Part shown: piece by piece, positions 17,435-26,793 of the stretch | Position numbering within the stretch: the stretch's first letter is position 1 | Layout of the letters: the number at the start of each line of letters is the position of its first letter | Assembly (NCBI RefSeq): GCF_002005145.1 | Contig: NZ_CP019698.1 | Coordinates: forward strand, 1 to 64,000 | Length of the DNA: 64,000 bases | From: Desulforamulus ferrireducens | GTDB lineage: Bacteria; Bacillota; Desulfotomaculia; Desulfotomaculales; Desulfotomaculaceae | Direction: 5' to 3' | Notes under the pieces: model-generated | Told to the model about the DNA's origin: nothing | The model's input: only the letters and a program-made list of their open reading frames with translations | Database searches by the model: none | Made by a program: the position numbers and the translations under genes

Positions 17435-17824
17435 TTACATCAGACTATTGGCAATATTTAATCCCGCGCTGGCTCCCACTGTATATTCCAGAACCAGGCC
17501 ACAGCCAACTACCCAGGCAAAAAACTCCCCAATGGATGTATAGGTGTAGGTATAAGCACTACCGGCAATTGGCACCATGGAAGCCAATTCTGAATAAGCC
17601 AGGGACACAAAGGCGACGGTTAAACCAGCAATAACAAAGGATAACATTAGACCGGGGCCGGCATACTCAGCGGCTGCTACACCGGTCAAAACAAAAATAC
17701 CTGTGCCAATAATAACCCCAATACCAATTAACAGGATGTCTAAAGCACCGAGGGACTTTACTAGGGTACTTTTCTTGGTCTCTTGCAGCATCATATCGAC
17801 GCTCTTAGTGCGAAAAATGTTCAT
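17435..17824 (-). pseudogene. Amino-acid permease (APC superfamily), N-terminal remnant
   Basis: Only 129 residues of a protein family that normally has about 460-500. The segment LGALDILLIGIGVIIGTGIFVLTG and the following GPGLMLSF and ELASMVPIAGSAYTY motifs are the first three to four membrane spans of an APC/YfnA-type amino-acid permease. The frame then ends in TAA next to a terminator. It has its own AAAGGAG site. It sits downstream of tyrosine phenol-lyase, suggesting a former tyrosine transporter. No matching C-terminal part is nearby. Confidence 0.75.
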
Positions 17825-17889
17825 AGACCTACTCCTTTTTGCCAGATTTTATTGTCATGCCTGTGCTTTCATATTTAGTTAAGTACTTG

Positions 17890-17930
17890 GGGAAAAAGAG
17901 GGCCGAAAGATATTCTCCCGGCCCTCTTAA
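17890..17930 (-). terminator. Terminator after tyrosine phenol-lyase
   Basis: Minus strand AAGAGGGCC...GGCCCTCTT followed by TTTCCCC, 38 bases past the tpl stop. Confidence 0.8.
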
Positions 17931-17967
17931 CTTTACCTTATTACTCTTGCTTTTAAAGAATCATTAA

Positions 17968-19356
<1,389 letters not shown>

Positions 19357-19401
19357 CTATTTCTGTAATTTTTAGAATGGCCACTTCTGGACTCCATATA
19401 A

Positions 19402-19417
19402 AGCAAGATGCGTGCCA
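19402..19417 (-). promoter_or_regulatory. Sigma-54 promoter of tpl
   Basis: Minus strand TGGCACGCATCTTGCT matches the -24/-12 consensus TGGCAC-N5-TTGCW exactly. It is 58 bases upstream of the tpl ATG, next to a sigma-54 activator gene. Confidence 0.92.
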
Positions 19418-19473
19418 AACAGAAATAGAGGAAATTTTGGCGTTGGAGGAGAAAAATTGGAACGTTATGTTTC

Positions 19474-19506
19474 CGGTTTTGTTTACATTGTTACGGTTTG
19501 TTTACA
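19474..19506 (-). promoter_or_regulatory. Candidate upstream activating sites for the TyrR-like protein
   Basis: Minus strand carries two direct repeats, TGTAAACAAACCG and TGTAAACAAAACCG, with starts about 19 bases apart. They lie about 60-100 bases upstream of the sigma-54 promoter. TGTAAA is a half-site of the enterobacterial TyrR box. The link to the neighbouring regulator is inference. Confidence 0.6.
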
Positions 19507-19511
19507 GTGAT

Positions 19512-19552
19512 GGCCAAAAAGGGAAGTGTCGCCTTACCACAGCGACACTTCC
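19512..19552 (-). terminator. Terminator after the TyrR-like gene
   Basis: Minus strand GGAAGTGTCGC...GCGACACTTCC then CTTTTTGG. A GTGTCGC-arm family member with a repeat-like GATGGCCAAAAAGG flank. It separates the regulator from the tpl control region. Confidence 0.85.
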
Positions 19553-19564
19553 TAAAATATTTTC

Positions 19565-21118
19565 CTATTCTCCTTCGCTAACTAATCCATATTTACGCAA
19601 TTTCCTCAGGGCGGCGGTGTGGGAGATACCCAGGGCTGCGCCTATTTTACGGGTAGTGCGAAAGCGTTTGTAGGTTTCTTCCACAATCTTTTTTTCCACC
19701 TCTGCCAAGCGTTCCTCCAGGGTCTGGTAGGTGGCAAAGTCCACCGCCGGCAGGTCCGGGGAAGCCGGCTTTTTATTCAGGTGGAAGTGCGCCGGCTCTA
19801 CAAAGGGGCCGTCCACCAGGTTGACCGCTCGCTCAATGACGTTTTCCAGTTCCCGCACGTTGCCGGGCCAGTGGTAGGCCTTCAGTTGCTCAATGGCCGC
19901 CGGAGAGAAGGCCGGTAGCGGGCTGCGCAGTTTTTCAGAAAAACGCCGCAGAAATAATTCTGCCAGCAGGATAATATCCTCCGGTCGCTCCCTGAGGGGC
20001 GGTAAATGCAAGGGAATGACATTTAGCCGGTAGTAAAGGTCTTCCCGGAAAAGTTTTTGGGCTACCATTTCCTCCAGGTTCCTATTGGTGGCGGTTATTA
20101 TGCGTACATTAATGGGAATTTCGTGGGCACTGCCTAAGCGCCTGACCCGACGGTCTTGCAGTACCCGGAGAAGTTTAGCCTGAAGATGCACCGAGATTTC
20201 CCCTATTTCATCCAGAAAAAGGGTGCCGTTATTGGCCAGTTCGAAAAAGCCCGGTTTGCCTCCCTTGACTGCCCCGGTAAAGGCACCCTCCTCATAACCA
20301 AAAAGTTCACTTTCCAAGAGGGTTTCCGGTATAGCCGCACAGTTGACCGCCACAAAGTTATTTTCCGCCCGGGGTGAGGTGCTATGGAGAGCCCGGGCAA
20401 AGAGCTCTTTACCGGTACCGGTTTCGCCGCGGATTAACACAGTGGAGTCGCTGGCGGCGTAGCGCTGGGCTTGACGAACCACCTGGCCCATGGACTCACT
20501 TTTAAAAGGAATTTCAGCAAAGGTCACCGGACGTGAGGCAGTCATTTTTTGCACTAATTCCCGCATATTCCTATTATCCATCAACTTAACCACCACGCCC
20601 CCAATGGTACGGTCATCCAACCGCAGGGGAATAGTGCTGACAATACAGTAGGCACCAACGGAACCGATATACACTTCACAGTTGCGCTGGGATCCTCCCG
20701 TGGCAAAGGTTTTATTTACCAGCAGCTCCTCCGCCAGTTGCTCAGGGAGTGGGTTGTCTATTAGATCATGGACCCGCATTCTTAAAGTACGCCCGGCTGC
20801 CGGATTGCATTGGGTAACTATGCCCTCTTTGTTAACGGCTAAAATACCATCCTGCACGGTGGTCAGGACAGCATTTAATTGTTCCGCCTTTTCCTTAGAA
20901 GGCATGGTGGTAACAGGTTGTACATCGTAAATCCCCTGTACCCCCTTGAGGGAAGCAAATAATTGAGCTAATTGTTCCTGGGCAACAGTCTGACATTCCA
21001 AGAAAATGAACCCTTTATCTATTTCAATGGAAAATATATTTATTTTCATATCTCTTAAAACAACGGAGATATCGTGAATTAGGCCCAGCCTATCACCGCA
21101 AGGCATTCGTAAACGCAT
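19565..21118 (-). CDS. TyrR-like sigma-54-dependent transcriptional activator
   Basis: A 517-residue regulator in the TyrR layout. An ACT domain (about 1-70) starts MRLRMPCGDRLGLIHDI. A PAS domain (about 80-190) contains LTTVQDGILAVNKEGIVTQCNPA. An AAA+ domain (about 205-440) has Walker A GETGTGKELFA, the sigma-54 contact loop GAFTGAVKGG and arginine finger region. A C-terminal HTH reads RFRTTRKIGAALGISHTAALRKL. Unlike E. coli TyrR it keeps the GAFTGA loop, so it should activate sigma-54 polymerase. It probably senses an aromatic amino acid and drives tpl just downstream. Confidence 0.92.
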   Translation of the reverse strand: MRLRMPCGDRLGLIHDISVVLRDMKINIFSIEIDKGFIFLECQTVAQEQLAQLFASLKGVQGIYDVQPVTTMPSKEKAEQLNAVLTTVQDGILAVNKEGIVTQCNPAAGRTLRMRVHDLIDNPLPEQLAEELLVNKTFATGGSQRNCEVYIGSVGAYCIVSTIPLRLDDRTIGGVVVKLMDNRNMRELVQKMTASRPVTFAEIPFKSESMGQVVRQAQRYAASDSTVLIRGETGTGKELFARALHSTSPRAENNFVAVNCAAIPETLLESELFGYEEGAFTGAVKGGKPGFFELANNGTLFLDEIGEISVHLQAKLLRVLQDRRVRRLGSAHEIPINVRIITATNRNLEEMVAQKLFREDLYYRLNVIPLHLPPLRERPEDIILLAELFLRRFSEKLRSPLPAFSPAAIEQLKAYHWPGNVRELENVIERAVNLVDGPFVEPAHFHLNKKPASPDLPAVDFATYQTLEERLAEVEKKIVEETYKRFRTTRKIGAALGISHTAALRKLRKYGLVSEGE

Positions 21119-21244
21119 ACCATACCACCCTTTACTTTACAAAACAGGCCAAAACCCTTGGCCTTTAACCTAAGCCAGTTAGTGGACATACTTGGTATTA
21201 TAGCATATTGGCTCAATCTTAAGCATGGGCTGTGGCACAATTTT

Positions 21245-21577
21245 GGCTGGCCATCAGCCGTCAGCCTTCGGCCATCGGCTTTAAGGGATTGGCCTAAGGC
21301 CTTAAGCCATAGGCTCTTGGCTTTTAACCATTGGCCTTTAAAGAGCCTCTCTGTCGGGTAAATGGTGGCATAACCGCCGGAGGGAGTTGGTCATAAAAGC
21401 ATATCTCCCCCAGTCGCCTCACCACACGCGGCCCCCGCCCCCTCGGCGAGGAGACTTTAAATAAAGTACCCTCACCTGGGGAATGTGCTACGAGTACCAG
21501 GTTTAAGCCAACTAAGCCGACGGCCGATGGCTGATGGCCCAAAAAAGCAGTGTCGCAAAACCGTAGTTTTACAACAC
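21245..21577 (+). repeat. Interspersed repeat, copy B
   Basis: It has the same order of parts as copy A: GGCCATCAGCCGTCAGCC at the left, GGCATAACCGCCGGAGGGAG in the centre, CCCCCAGTCGC, CTCGGCGAGGAG, then GCCGACGGCCGATGGC and the terminator hairpin. It fills the gap between the TyrR-like gene and the DHHW gene; nothing else is seen there. Confidence 0.85.
21541..21577 (-). terminator. Terminator after the DHHW/SGNH gene
   Basis: Minus strand AGTGTTGTAAAAC...GTTTTGCGACACT then GCTTTTTT, starting one base after the stop codon; it forms the right end of repeat copy B. Confidence 0.85.
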
Positions 21578-23329
21578 TCACTTCCCTCCCCCAAAATAGT
21601 TAACTAAATAACTAAGCCACAGGTTGTAAAAGGGTGCCTTAAAATGTACTCCATCCGCTTCATATAAATCTTGGTTTTGCTCATTAATTAAGGCCGCCAG
21701 GTTGATATAATTTACCTGTTCCTCTGCTGCCATTTTACTCAGTGACACATTGCACTGCTGAATATGCCGATTATTGGTATGGGGTTTTTTCCGTTCCAAG
21801 CTGGCAGACACAGGCAGCACAGACTGAATATAGATCCTTGCCTGGGGGTATTTTTGCTTTAATCCCTGTATCAATCCACGGTATTCCTCCACAAACCATT
21901 GGCTGGGGGTACGATCATCCATATCGTTAACACCATAGAGTAAGTAGATATGCCGGGGATTGTTAAGCTGTATTTGCCCAATTTGGGCCTTTGCTTCATT
22001 AATGTTAACGCCGATGGTGGCACAAACATTTCTTGGTTCCAACAGCCCCAAATAGGAGATGGCTTCAGTGATGGAATCTCCCATAAAAACATCCTGCTGA
22101 AAGAACTCTTGAAAATTAATGGGCTGGTCGGTGGCAGTGAGCAGTTCCCGTGGATCTGCCGGTTCCTGCTCTATATCCATAAAATCTAAAATACTTTCCA
22201 CGTTGGGATCCTCAAAAAAAGTATGCACATTATACAGCAGAAGAACATCGCTGATACCGTTTTCTCTGATTAAATCACTCAGTATATCCCCATAGTAACG
22301 GAGATCCACCACAAAAATCTGGTTATAGTGTTCAGTTAAAAAGGGTATGAAACAATTGGCGTAGGAATCCTTTAGCACCAGCAACTTTTTCCCCGGGGCT
22401 GCCTGGGAAGTGATTTTGATTAAGGGATAATTGCCTCCCAGAAAAACAGCATACTTATCCTTTTTTTGCAGTTGGCTCCGTTGGTACAGGGAGGTAACCA
22501 CCTGGCTTGATCCCTCTGCCTCATAATATTCCACTTGTACGGCAGTCTGTTTTTTCGGCCTAAAGATTTGAATGGTGTCCGAGGTTAATGCTCTAAGGCC
22601 GCTTTTAGAAGAAAGGGAGCCATAAAAATCCCCCCTTGCTTGTTCAACAGCATAATCGTCCAAGGTCCGGGGAGTATCACCGGTAGCTTCAATAAATTTT
22701 TGGTAGGCATAAAAGGCCGCCAGGGTAGTCCAATGGTGATCCGTTTTATAATACAGGTACTCCTCTCTTCGAGCCTGGAGGATCTGGTACACATCCACAA
22801 ACTTGATATCCTGACGGAGGGAGCTTTTTATCTGGGCCAGCCATTTGGCCTGACTCTCGGTCTCCAGATAGGGCGGCAGTTTATCCCGATGGAATTCTAT
22901 GGCATTGGGGACGACCATCAGATACTTGTTGAGCTGCGGTGTGGCTGCCCCAAAGCTATTAATGGCTTCCATTTTGTTTTGCAGGTCCTCCGGGCGGGGT
23001 TTGGCAAAGGCTTGCAGCAAATAATCCTCCTTACCCAGATAAACACCATTAAATTCTCTTTTGCCCACTAATCTCTCCAAGCCGGTTTTTAAGCCAACCC
23101 AGCTGTCCTTAAGGGTAAATTGGTCGGCTAAATACTTTTCAAAATCCGCCGTGAAGCTGCCGTCCAAAAGATTAGCCCAGGAAAACTGGGGTGCTTGCTC
23201 CAGTCTTCTGTTTTCCCATTCAGAAAAGGCCCGGGTGGGAGTTAGGCTGTTGAGAACAGCAAACGCTGCCAGATACAACACCAGAATGGCGCCGCTGACC
23301 TGCTTAGGTGTTAGTTTGTATTTCCCCAA
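21578..23329 (-). CDS. DHHW-family (AlgX/AlgJ-like) protein fused to a second SGNH/GDSL hydrolase domain
   Basis: About 583 residues. A membrane anchor (residues 14-32) is followed by an AlgX/AlgJ-like domain (about 35-395). That domain has the DHHW motif (YYKTDHHWTT) and LKDSYAN, with Ser as presumed nucleophile. A second SGNH domain (about 410-580) has its own FMGDSITEA, GVNDMDD and DGVHF motifs. The TTG at 23329 is chosen because GGAGG is eight bases upstream; GTG 23338 overlaps that site. It is the last gene of a DUF4358-MBOAT-DHHW operon, a set linked to acylation of secreted polysaccharides. The tandem hydrolase arrangement is unusual. Confidence 0.85.
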   Translation of the reverse strand: MGKYKLTPKQVSGAILVLYLAAFAVLNSLTPTRAFSEWENRRLEQAPQFSWANLLDGSFTADFEKYLADQFTLKDSWVGLKTGLERLVGKREFNGVYLGKEDYLLQAFAKPRPEDLQNKMEAINSFGAATPQLNKYLMVVPNAIEFHRDKLPPYLETESQAKWLAQIKSSLRQDIKFVDVYQILQARREEYLYYKTDHHWTTLAAFYAYQKFIEATGDTPRTLDDYAVEQARGDFYGSLSSKSGLRALTSDTIQIFRPKKQTAVQVEYYEAEGSSQVVTSLYQRSQLQKKDKYAVFLGGNYPLIKITSQAAPGKKLLVLKDSYANCFIPFLTEHYNQIFVVDLRYYGDILSDLIRENGISDVLLLYNVHTFFEDPNVESILDFMDIEQEPADPRELLTATDQPINFQEFFQQDVFMGDSITEAISYLGLLEPRNVCATIGVNINEAKAQIGQIQLNNPRHIYLLYGVNDMDDRTPSQWFVEEYRGLIQGLKQKYPQARIYIQSVLPVSASLERKKPHTNNRHIQQCNVSLSKMAAEEQVNYINLAALINEQNQDLYEADGVHFKAPFYNLWLSYLVNYFGGGK

Positions 23330-23346
23330 GTCCCCCACCTCCAGGG

Positions 23347-24750
23347 TTAAAACCTAAAATATAAAAAGGGATTGTAACCCACATTTACCAAATAGGCAGT
23401 ACATAAGACCAGCAGCACCGGAACAAAAACGGGAATAGCCAATGCGCCGGCTTTGCTTTTTGGCAAAAGGTTTTGCCAGACATGCTTTGGCCAGGGAGTG
23501 GCACCGAGGGCTAGTATGCACAGGAGGAAGCCATTGGTGGAGAGGTGATAAAGGGCTCTGTCATCCCAAAGGACATGGGCACCAAAGCCAAACATGGTAC
23601 CTATATACTGTAGCCCCTGCCCAAAGCCCGCAAACTCAAAAAAGACCCAACCAACTATTACCGCCACCAGAGTGTAGACATGACCAACAACGGCCGGTCC
23701 CCTGGCCAACCACTTTAAGACCCATATTTTTTCCAGGGTTACCAGCAGTCCAAAGTACAGTCCCCAAACCACGAAATTCCAACTGGCGCCGTGCCAAAAA
23801 CCGGTCAAAAACCAAACAATAAAAAGATTGCGTAATTGCTTGGGCAGGCCCAGGCGGTTGCCCCCCAGGGGAATATAGAGATACTCTCTAAACCAGGAAC
23901 CCAAAGAAATATGCCAGCGCCGCCAAAATTCCGTAACACTGCGGGAAATGTAGGGATAGTTGAAATTCTTCATAATTTCAAAACCAAACATTTTCCCCAG
24001 GCCCCTGGCCATATCAGAGTAACCACTGAAATCAAAATATATCTGAAAGGTGAAGGCAACTATACCCAGCCAGGCTGACAGGATAGATACTTCCTCCATG
24101 GGAGTGTCCTTAATACTCTGCCATAGCAGGCCGATGTTGTTGGCCAGCAAGACCTTTTTGGCCAGTCCAACGACAAAGAGCAGCGCCCCTTCGCCAAACT
24201 TCTCCCAACTCTCCCGGCGCTTTTCTATTTGATGGCAAATATCCAGGTAGCGGATAATGGGGCCGGCAATTAATTGGGGAAACAGGGTGATGAAGGTGGC
24301 GTAGGAAATAAAATTTTTTTGGGCTGTTACCTTCCCTCGATAAACATCTACAATGTAGGAAATAGATTGAAAGGTGTAAAAGGAAATGCCGATGGGCAAG
24401 GGCAACTCCTTAACTGCCAGTCCCAGACCAAACAAAGCATTGAGATTGTCGATGAAAAAACCATAGTATTTAAAAAAGCCCAGCACACTCAGGTTAATAA
24501 CCAGTGAACAGGTTAATACCAATCGGCAAACAGCCTTGCGTTGGGCATATTTATCCAACAGCAGTCCGTTGATGTAATCAAAAACGGAAATAAAAATCAT
24601 CAGCAATACATAAATCGGTTCTCCCCAGGCATAAAATACCAGACTACCCAGGACTAAGATGAGGTTTTTTATGTTCCTGGGAGCAACATAATAGGCACAA
24701 AGCATGGCAGGCAGGAAAATATAAACAAATAAAAGGCTACTAAATACCAT
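23347..24750 (-). CDS. MBOAT-family O-acyltransferase (AlgI/DltB type)
   Basis: A 467-residue membrane protein with ten or more spans. It has the MBOAT signatures PIGISFYTFQSISYIVDVYRG, FWRRWHISLGSWFREYLYIP and GFWHGASWNF, the last holding the catalytic His. The family moves acyl groups across the membrane to an extracellular acceptor. It is paired with the DHHW protein downstream (18 bases or so) and a DUF4358 lipoprotein upstream. The substrate polymer is unknown; no polymer-synthesis genes are adjacent. Confidence 0.92.
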   Translation of the reverse strand: MVFSSLLFVYIFLPAMLCAYYVAPRNIKNLILVLGSLVFYAWGEPIYVLLMIFISVFDYINGLLLDKYAQRKAVCRLVLTCSLVINLSVLGFFKYYGFFIDNLNALFGLGLAVKELPLPIGISFYTFQSISYIVDVYRGKVTAQKNFISYATFITLFPQLIAGPIIRYLDICHQIEKRRESWEKFGEGALLFVVGLAKKVLLANNIGLLWQSIKDTPMEEVSILSAWLGIVAFTFQIYFDFSGYSDMARGLGKMFGFEIMKNFNYPYISRSVTEFWRRWHISLGSWFREYLYIPLGGNRLGLPKQLRNLFIVWFLTGFWHGASWNFVVWGLYFGLLVTLEKIWVLKWLARGPAVVGHVYTLVAVIVGWVFFEFAGFGQGLQYIGTMFGFGAHVLWDDRALYHLSTNGFLLCILALGATPWPKHVWQNLLPKSKAGALAIPVFVPVLLVLCTAYLVNVGYNPFLYFRF

Positions 24751-24775
24751 CCTCCATCATCTCCAGCGGCTAGAT

Positions 24776-25246
24776 TTAAAAACACTCTGCAAAGGCTCGG
24801 GCTATTTGTGCTGCATCCTTGGAGATTGCCAGGAGAATATAGTTGCCTTGCACCTTGATTACCCTTTTTTCAATTAGATAATATTCCTCCGGCAGATAAT
24901 CCTTGAAGCTGGCAGCTTGCTTGGCCACCCTTTGCTCTATTTGTTGCTGTACTTTATCAAGGGCCTCAGGCTTAACCTTGATAAGGAGTATTTCATCTGC
25001 TTTAATGTTGGAAGGGGCTCTGTAGAGGACAAAATCCTCTATATCCCCGCGGGCAATACCGTAGTATCTTTTTAATTTGGCATAATTACCTTCCTTGAAG
25101 GTGGCTAGATCCACCGCTTTGGTTAGCTTGTCTTTTACTTCGTGAAAGGGTGGATTTTTAGCCTGTGCTTTACTGATTGTGCAGCCCACCAACAAACCCA
25201 GCGCCAAGACAAGGATTAATAAACCGGCCATTCTCTTTACTGGCAT
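24776..25246 (-). CDS. DUF4358 lipoprotein
   Basis: A 156-residue lipoprotein with signal ending GLLVGCTI. The mature part contains YYGIARGDIEDFVLYRAPSNIKADEILLIK-type strands of DUF4358, written here only in part. It commonly accompanies MBOAT and DHHW genes in Clostridia, suggesting a shared envelope function. The ATG at 25246 is preferred to the TTG one codon earlier, with GGAGGG nine bases upstream. That Shine-Dalgarno lies in a possible hairpin. A weak promoter-like TTGACA is at 25340-25345. Confidence 0.75.
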   Translation of the reverse strand: MPVKRMAGLLILVLALGLLVGCTISKAQAKNPPFHEVKDKLTKAVDLATFKEGNYAKLKRYYGIARGDIEDFVLYRAPSNIKADEILLIKVKPEALDKVQQQIEQRVAKQAASFKDYLPEEYYLIEKRVIKVQGNYILLAISKDAAQIARAFAECF

Positions 25247-25254
25247 CAAAAATC

Positions 25255-25292
25255 ACCCTCCGAAAGGAGATTTCTCCCGGCAACCCGGTTGC
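25255..25292 (-). promoter_or_regulatory. Leader with alternative hairpins around the Shine-Dalgarno
   Basis: The minus-strand leader of the DUF4358 gene contains GCAAC-CGG-GTTGC. It then has GGAG-AAAT-CTCC-TTTC-GGAG, where the middle CTCC can pair either with the upstream GGAG or with the downstream GGAG that is the ribosome site. This could modulate translation; there is no match to a riboswitch class I know. Confidence 0.35.
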
Positions 25293-25398
25293 TAATTTTA
25301 GATATATGTTTAATTATGGTAATTAGACTGAAAAGATGGTGTCAAAAAAGGCTACAATAAAGCCAGGAAGATAATATTCTAAAAAACACAAGGGAACG

Positions 25399-26304
25399 AT
25401 GATCATCATGAAAGCATTTACTAGCTATCGGGTAGCGGCGGAACACGCCGGTTTAACGGTGGAAGACTATTTAAAAACCATCCACCACTACTCTGGCCGC
25501 AGGCTACAAAAACTGACCCGCCGCAAAGGCATTTTATTAAAGGGCAAAAGCGTTTTCCTACAAAAAAAACTGCATAGCGGCGACCTCCTGCAAGTGCTGA
25601 TCCTGGAGGAGGACACCTCTAAGCTGCAGCCGGAAAAAGGACCTGTTGAAATACTTTACGAGGACGCCTTTCTCCTGGTGTTGAATAAACCGGCCTTTAT
25701 GTTGGTCCACCCGACGGGTCGGACAACCAACGGTACTTTGGCCAATTATCTGGCCTACCACCTTCAGGAACGGGGCCAGGGAGGTACCATTCGGCCGGTA
25801 CACCGCTTGGATCGGGAAACTTCCGGCTGCGTCATCTTTGCCAAGGATGCCCGCAGTCAGTTTCTGCTGGAACAGCAATTAAAGGAGAAAACCCTTAGAC
25901 GTACCTATTGGGCCTTGGTAAAGGGAGTGGTCACCCCCCCTGCCGGAACCATTGAGGCACCCATTGGCCCGCACCCTACCCAGGCTAATCGGGGAGCTGT
26001 GCAGGCCCAAGGGCAGCCGGCAATTACCCATTACCGAACCATCCGTAACCTGGGGGAGAACTCCCTGCTGGAACTAACCCTGGCCACCGGCAGAACACAC
26101 CAAATCCGGGTGCATCTAGCCCACCTGGGCTATCCAATTTTAGGTGATGGCATGTATGGTGTCCGAGTCCCCTGGCTATCCCGCCAGGCTTTGCATGCCT
26201 CCAGAGTTAGCTTTCACCACCTCCAGGACAACCGTGAGATTTCTGTTGACGCTCCTTTACCCGCAGACTTGACGCGGGCTTTGGAGTTGTGCGAAAGGCA
26301 GTAA
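25399..26304 (+). CDS. RluA-family pseudouridine synthase
   Basis: A 301-residue protein with an N-terminal S4-like segment (RRLQKLTRRKGILLKGK) and a catalytic domain carrying HRLDRETSG, whose Asp is the nucleophile. GRTHQIRVHLAHLGYPILGD follows, the RluA-family signature. It modifies uridines in rRNA or tRNA; the exact target cannot be told. AAGGGA precedes the first ATG. It is one of the few plus-strand genes and monocistronic. Confidence 0.92.
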   Translation: MIIMKAFTSYRVAAEHAGLTVEDYLKTIHHYSGRRLQKLTRRKGILLKGKSVFLQKKLHSGDLLQVLILEEDTSKLQPEKGPVEILYEDAFLLVLNKPAFMLVHPTGRTTNGTLANYLAYHLQERGQGGTIRPVHRLDRETSGCVIFAKDARSQFLLEQQLKEKTLRRTYWALVKGVVTPPAGTIEAPIGPHPTQANRGAVQAQGQPAITHYRTIRNLGENSLLELTLATGRTHQIRVHLAHLGYPILGDGMYGVRVPWLSRQALHASRVSFHHLQDNREISVDAPLPADLTRALELCERQ

Positions 26305-26531
26305 CGGAGCGGCACCTGGCAAGGTATATTGGCCGTCGGCCATCAGCCATCGGCCTTCGGCTTTTGGGCCTTGGGCCTTTCAAGAACCTCCCTCGGCGAG
26401 GGAGGTGGCGGCTCTGCCGCCGGAGGGAGTTGGGCCTAAAATAAACTCCCCGACTCCCCCAGTCGCTTCGCGCCACGCAGTTCCCGACCCCCCGAGAGCA
26501 CAGCAAATAGTACTTTTATAAAATGAAATTA

Positions 26532-26560
26532 AGCACCACTACAACTTCTAGTGGTGCCTT
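26532..26560 (+). terminator. Hairpin terminator inside repeat copy C
   Basis: GCACCACTA-CAACTTC-TAGTGGTGC followed by CTTTAT on the plus strand. It lies 228 bases after the pseudouridine synthase stop and may be its terminator. Confidence 0.55.
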
Positions 26561-26720
26561 TATCAGACCTGGCATAAATGTCTTAATATAAAATGTAGGT
26601 GTTTTGCAGTGCTCTCTTTCAGCAAAGGGCTCTTTTAAATTCCCTCTTATGGGAAACCTTTACTACAAAATACCAGGTTTAATCCAACTAAGCCGACGGC
26701 CGATGGCCGAGGGCTGACGG

Positions 26721-26763
26721 CCATAAAAATAAGTGTCGCATTACCGTAGTTTCGCGACACTCC
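26721..26763 (-). terminator. Terminator after ddh
   Basis: Minus strand GAGTGTCGCGAAACTACGG...GCGACACTT then ATTTTTATGG; a GTGTCGC-arm family member at the right end of repeat copy C. Confidence 0.8.
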
Positions 26764-26793
26764 TTGCTAATGTAAACCGGTTCCCAGTAAACC

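Larger units (their letters stand above)
26331..26763 (+). repeat. Interspersed repeat, copy C, with an internal insertion
   Basis: The left end GGCCGTCGGCCATCAGCC and the centre GGCGAGGGAGGTGGCGGC with GCCGCCGGAGGGAG match the other copies, as do the right end GCCGACGGCCGATGGCC and the terminator. Between about 26505 and 26640 there is roughly 130 bp absent from the other copies, including a separate hairpin. It occupies the whole gap between the convergent pseudouridine synthase and ddh genes. Confidence 0.85.

Noticed and set aside
25255-25292. Cyclic-di-GMP riboswitch upstream of the DUF4358 operon
   Set aside because: The hairpins lack the conserved bulges and tetraloop-receptor parts of the known classes.
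26207-26506. Minus-strand open frame across the end of the pseudouridine synthase and repeat copy C
   Set aside because: It overlaps a real gene on the other strand and translates repeat DNA rich in Pro and Arg.
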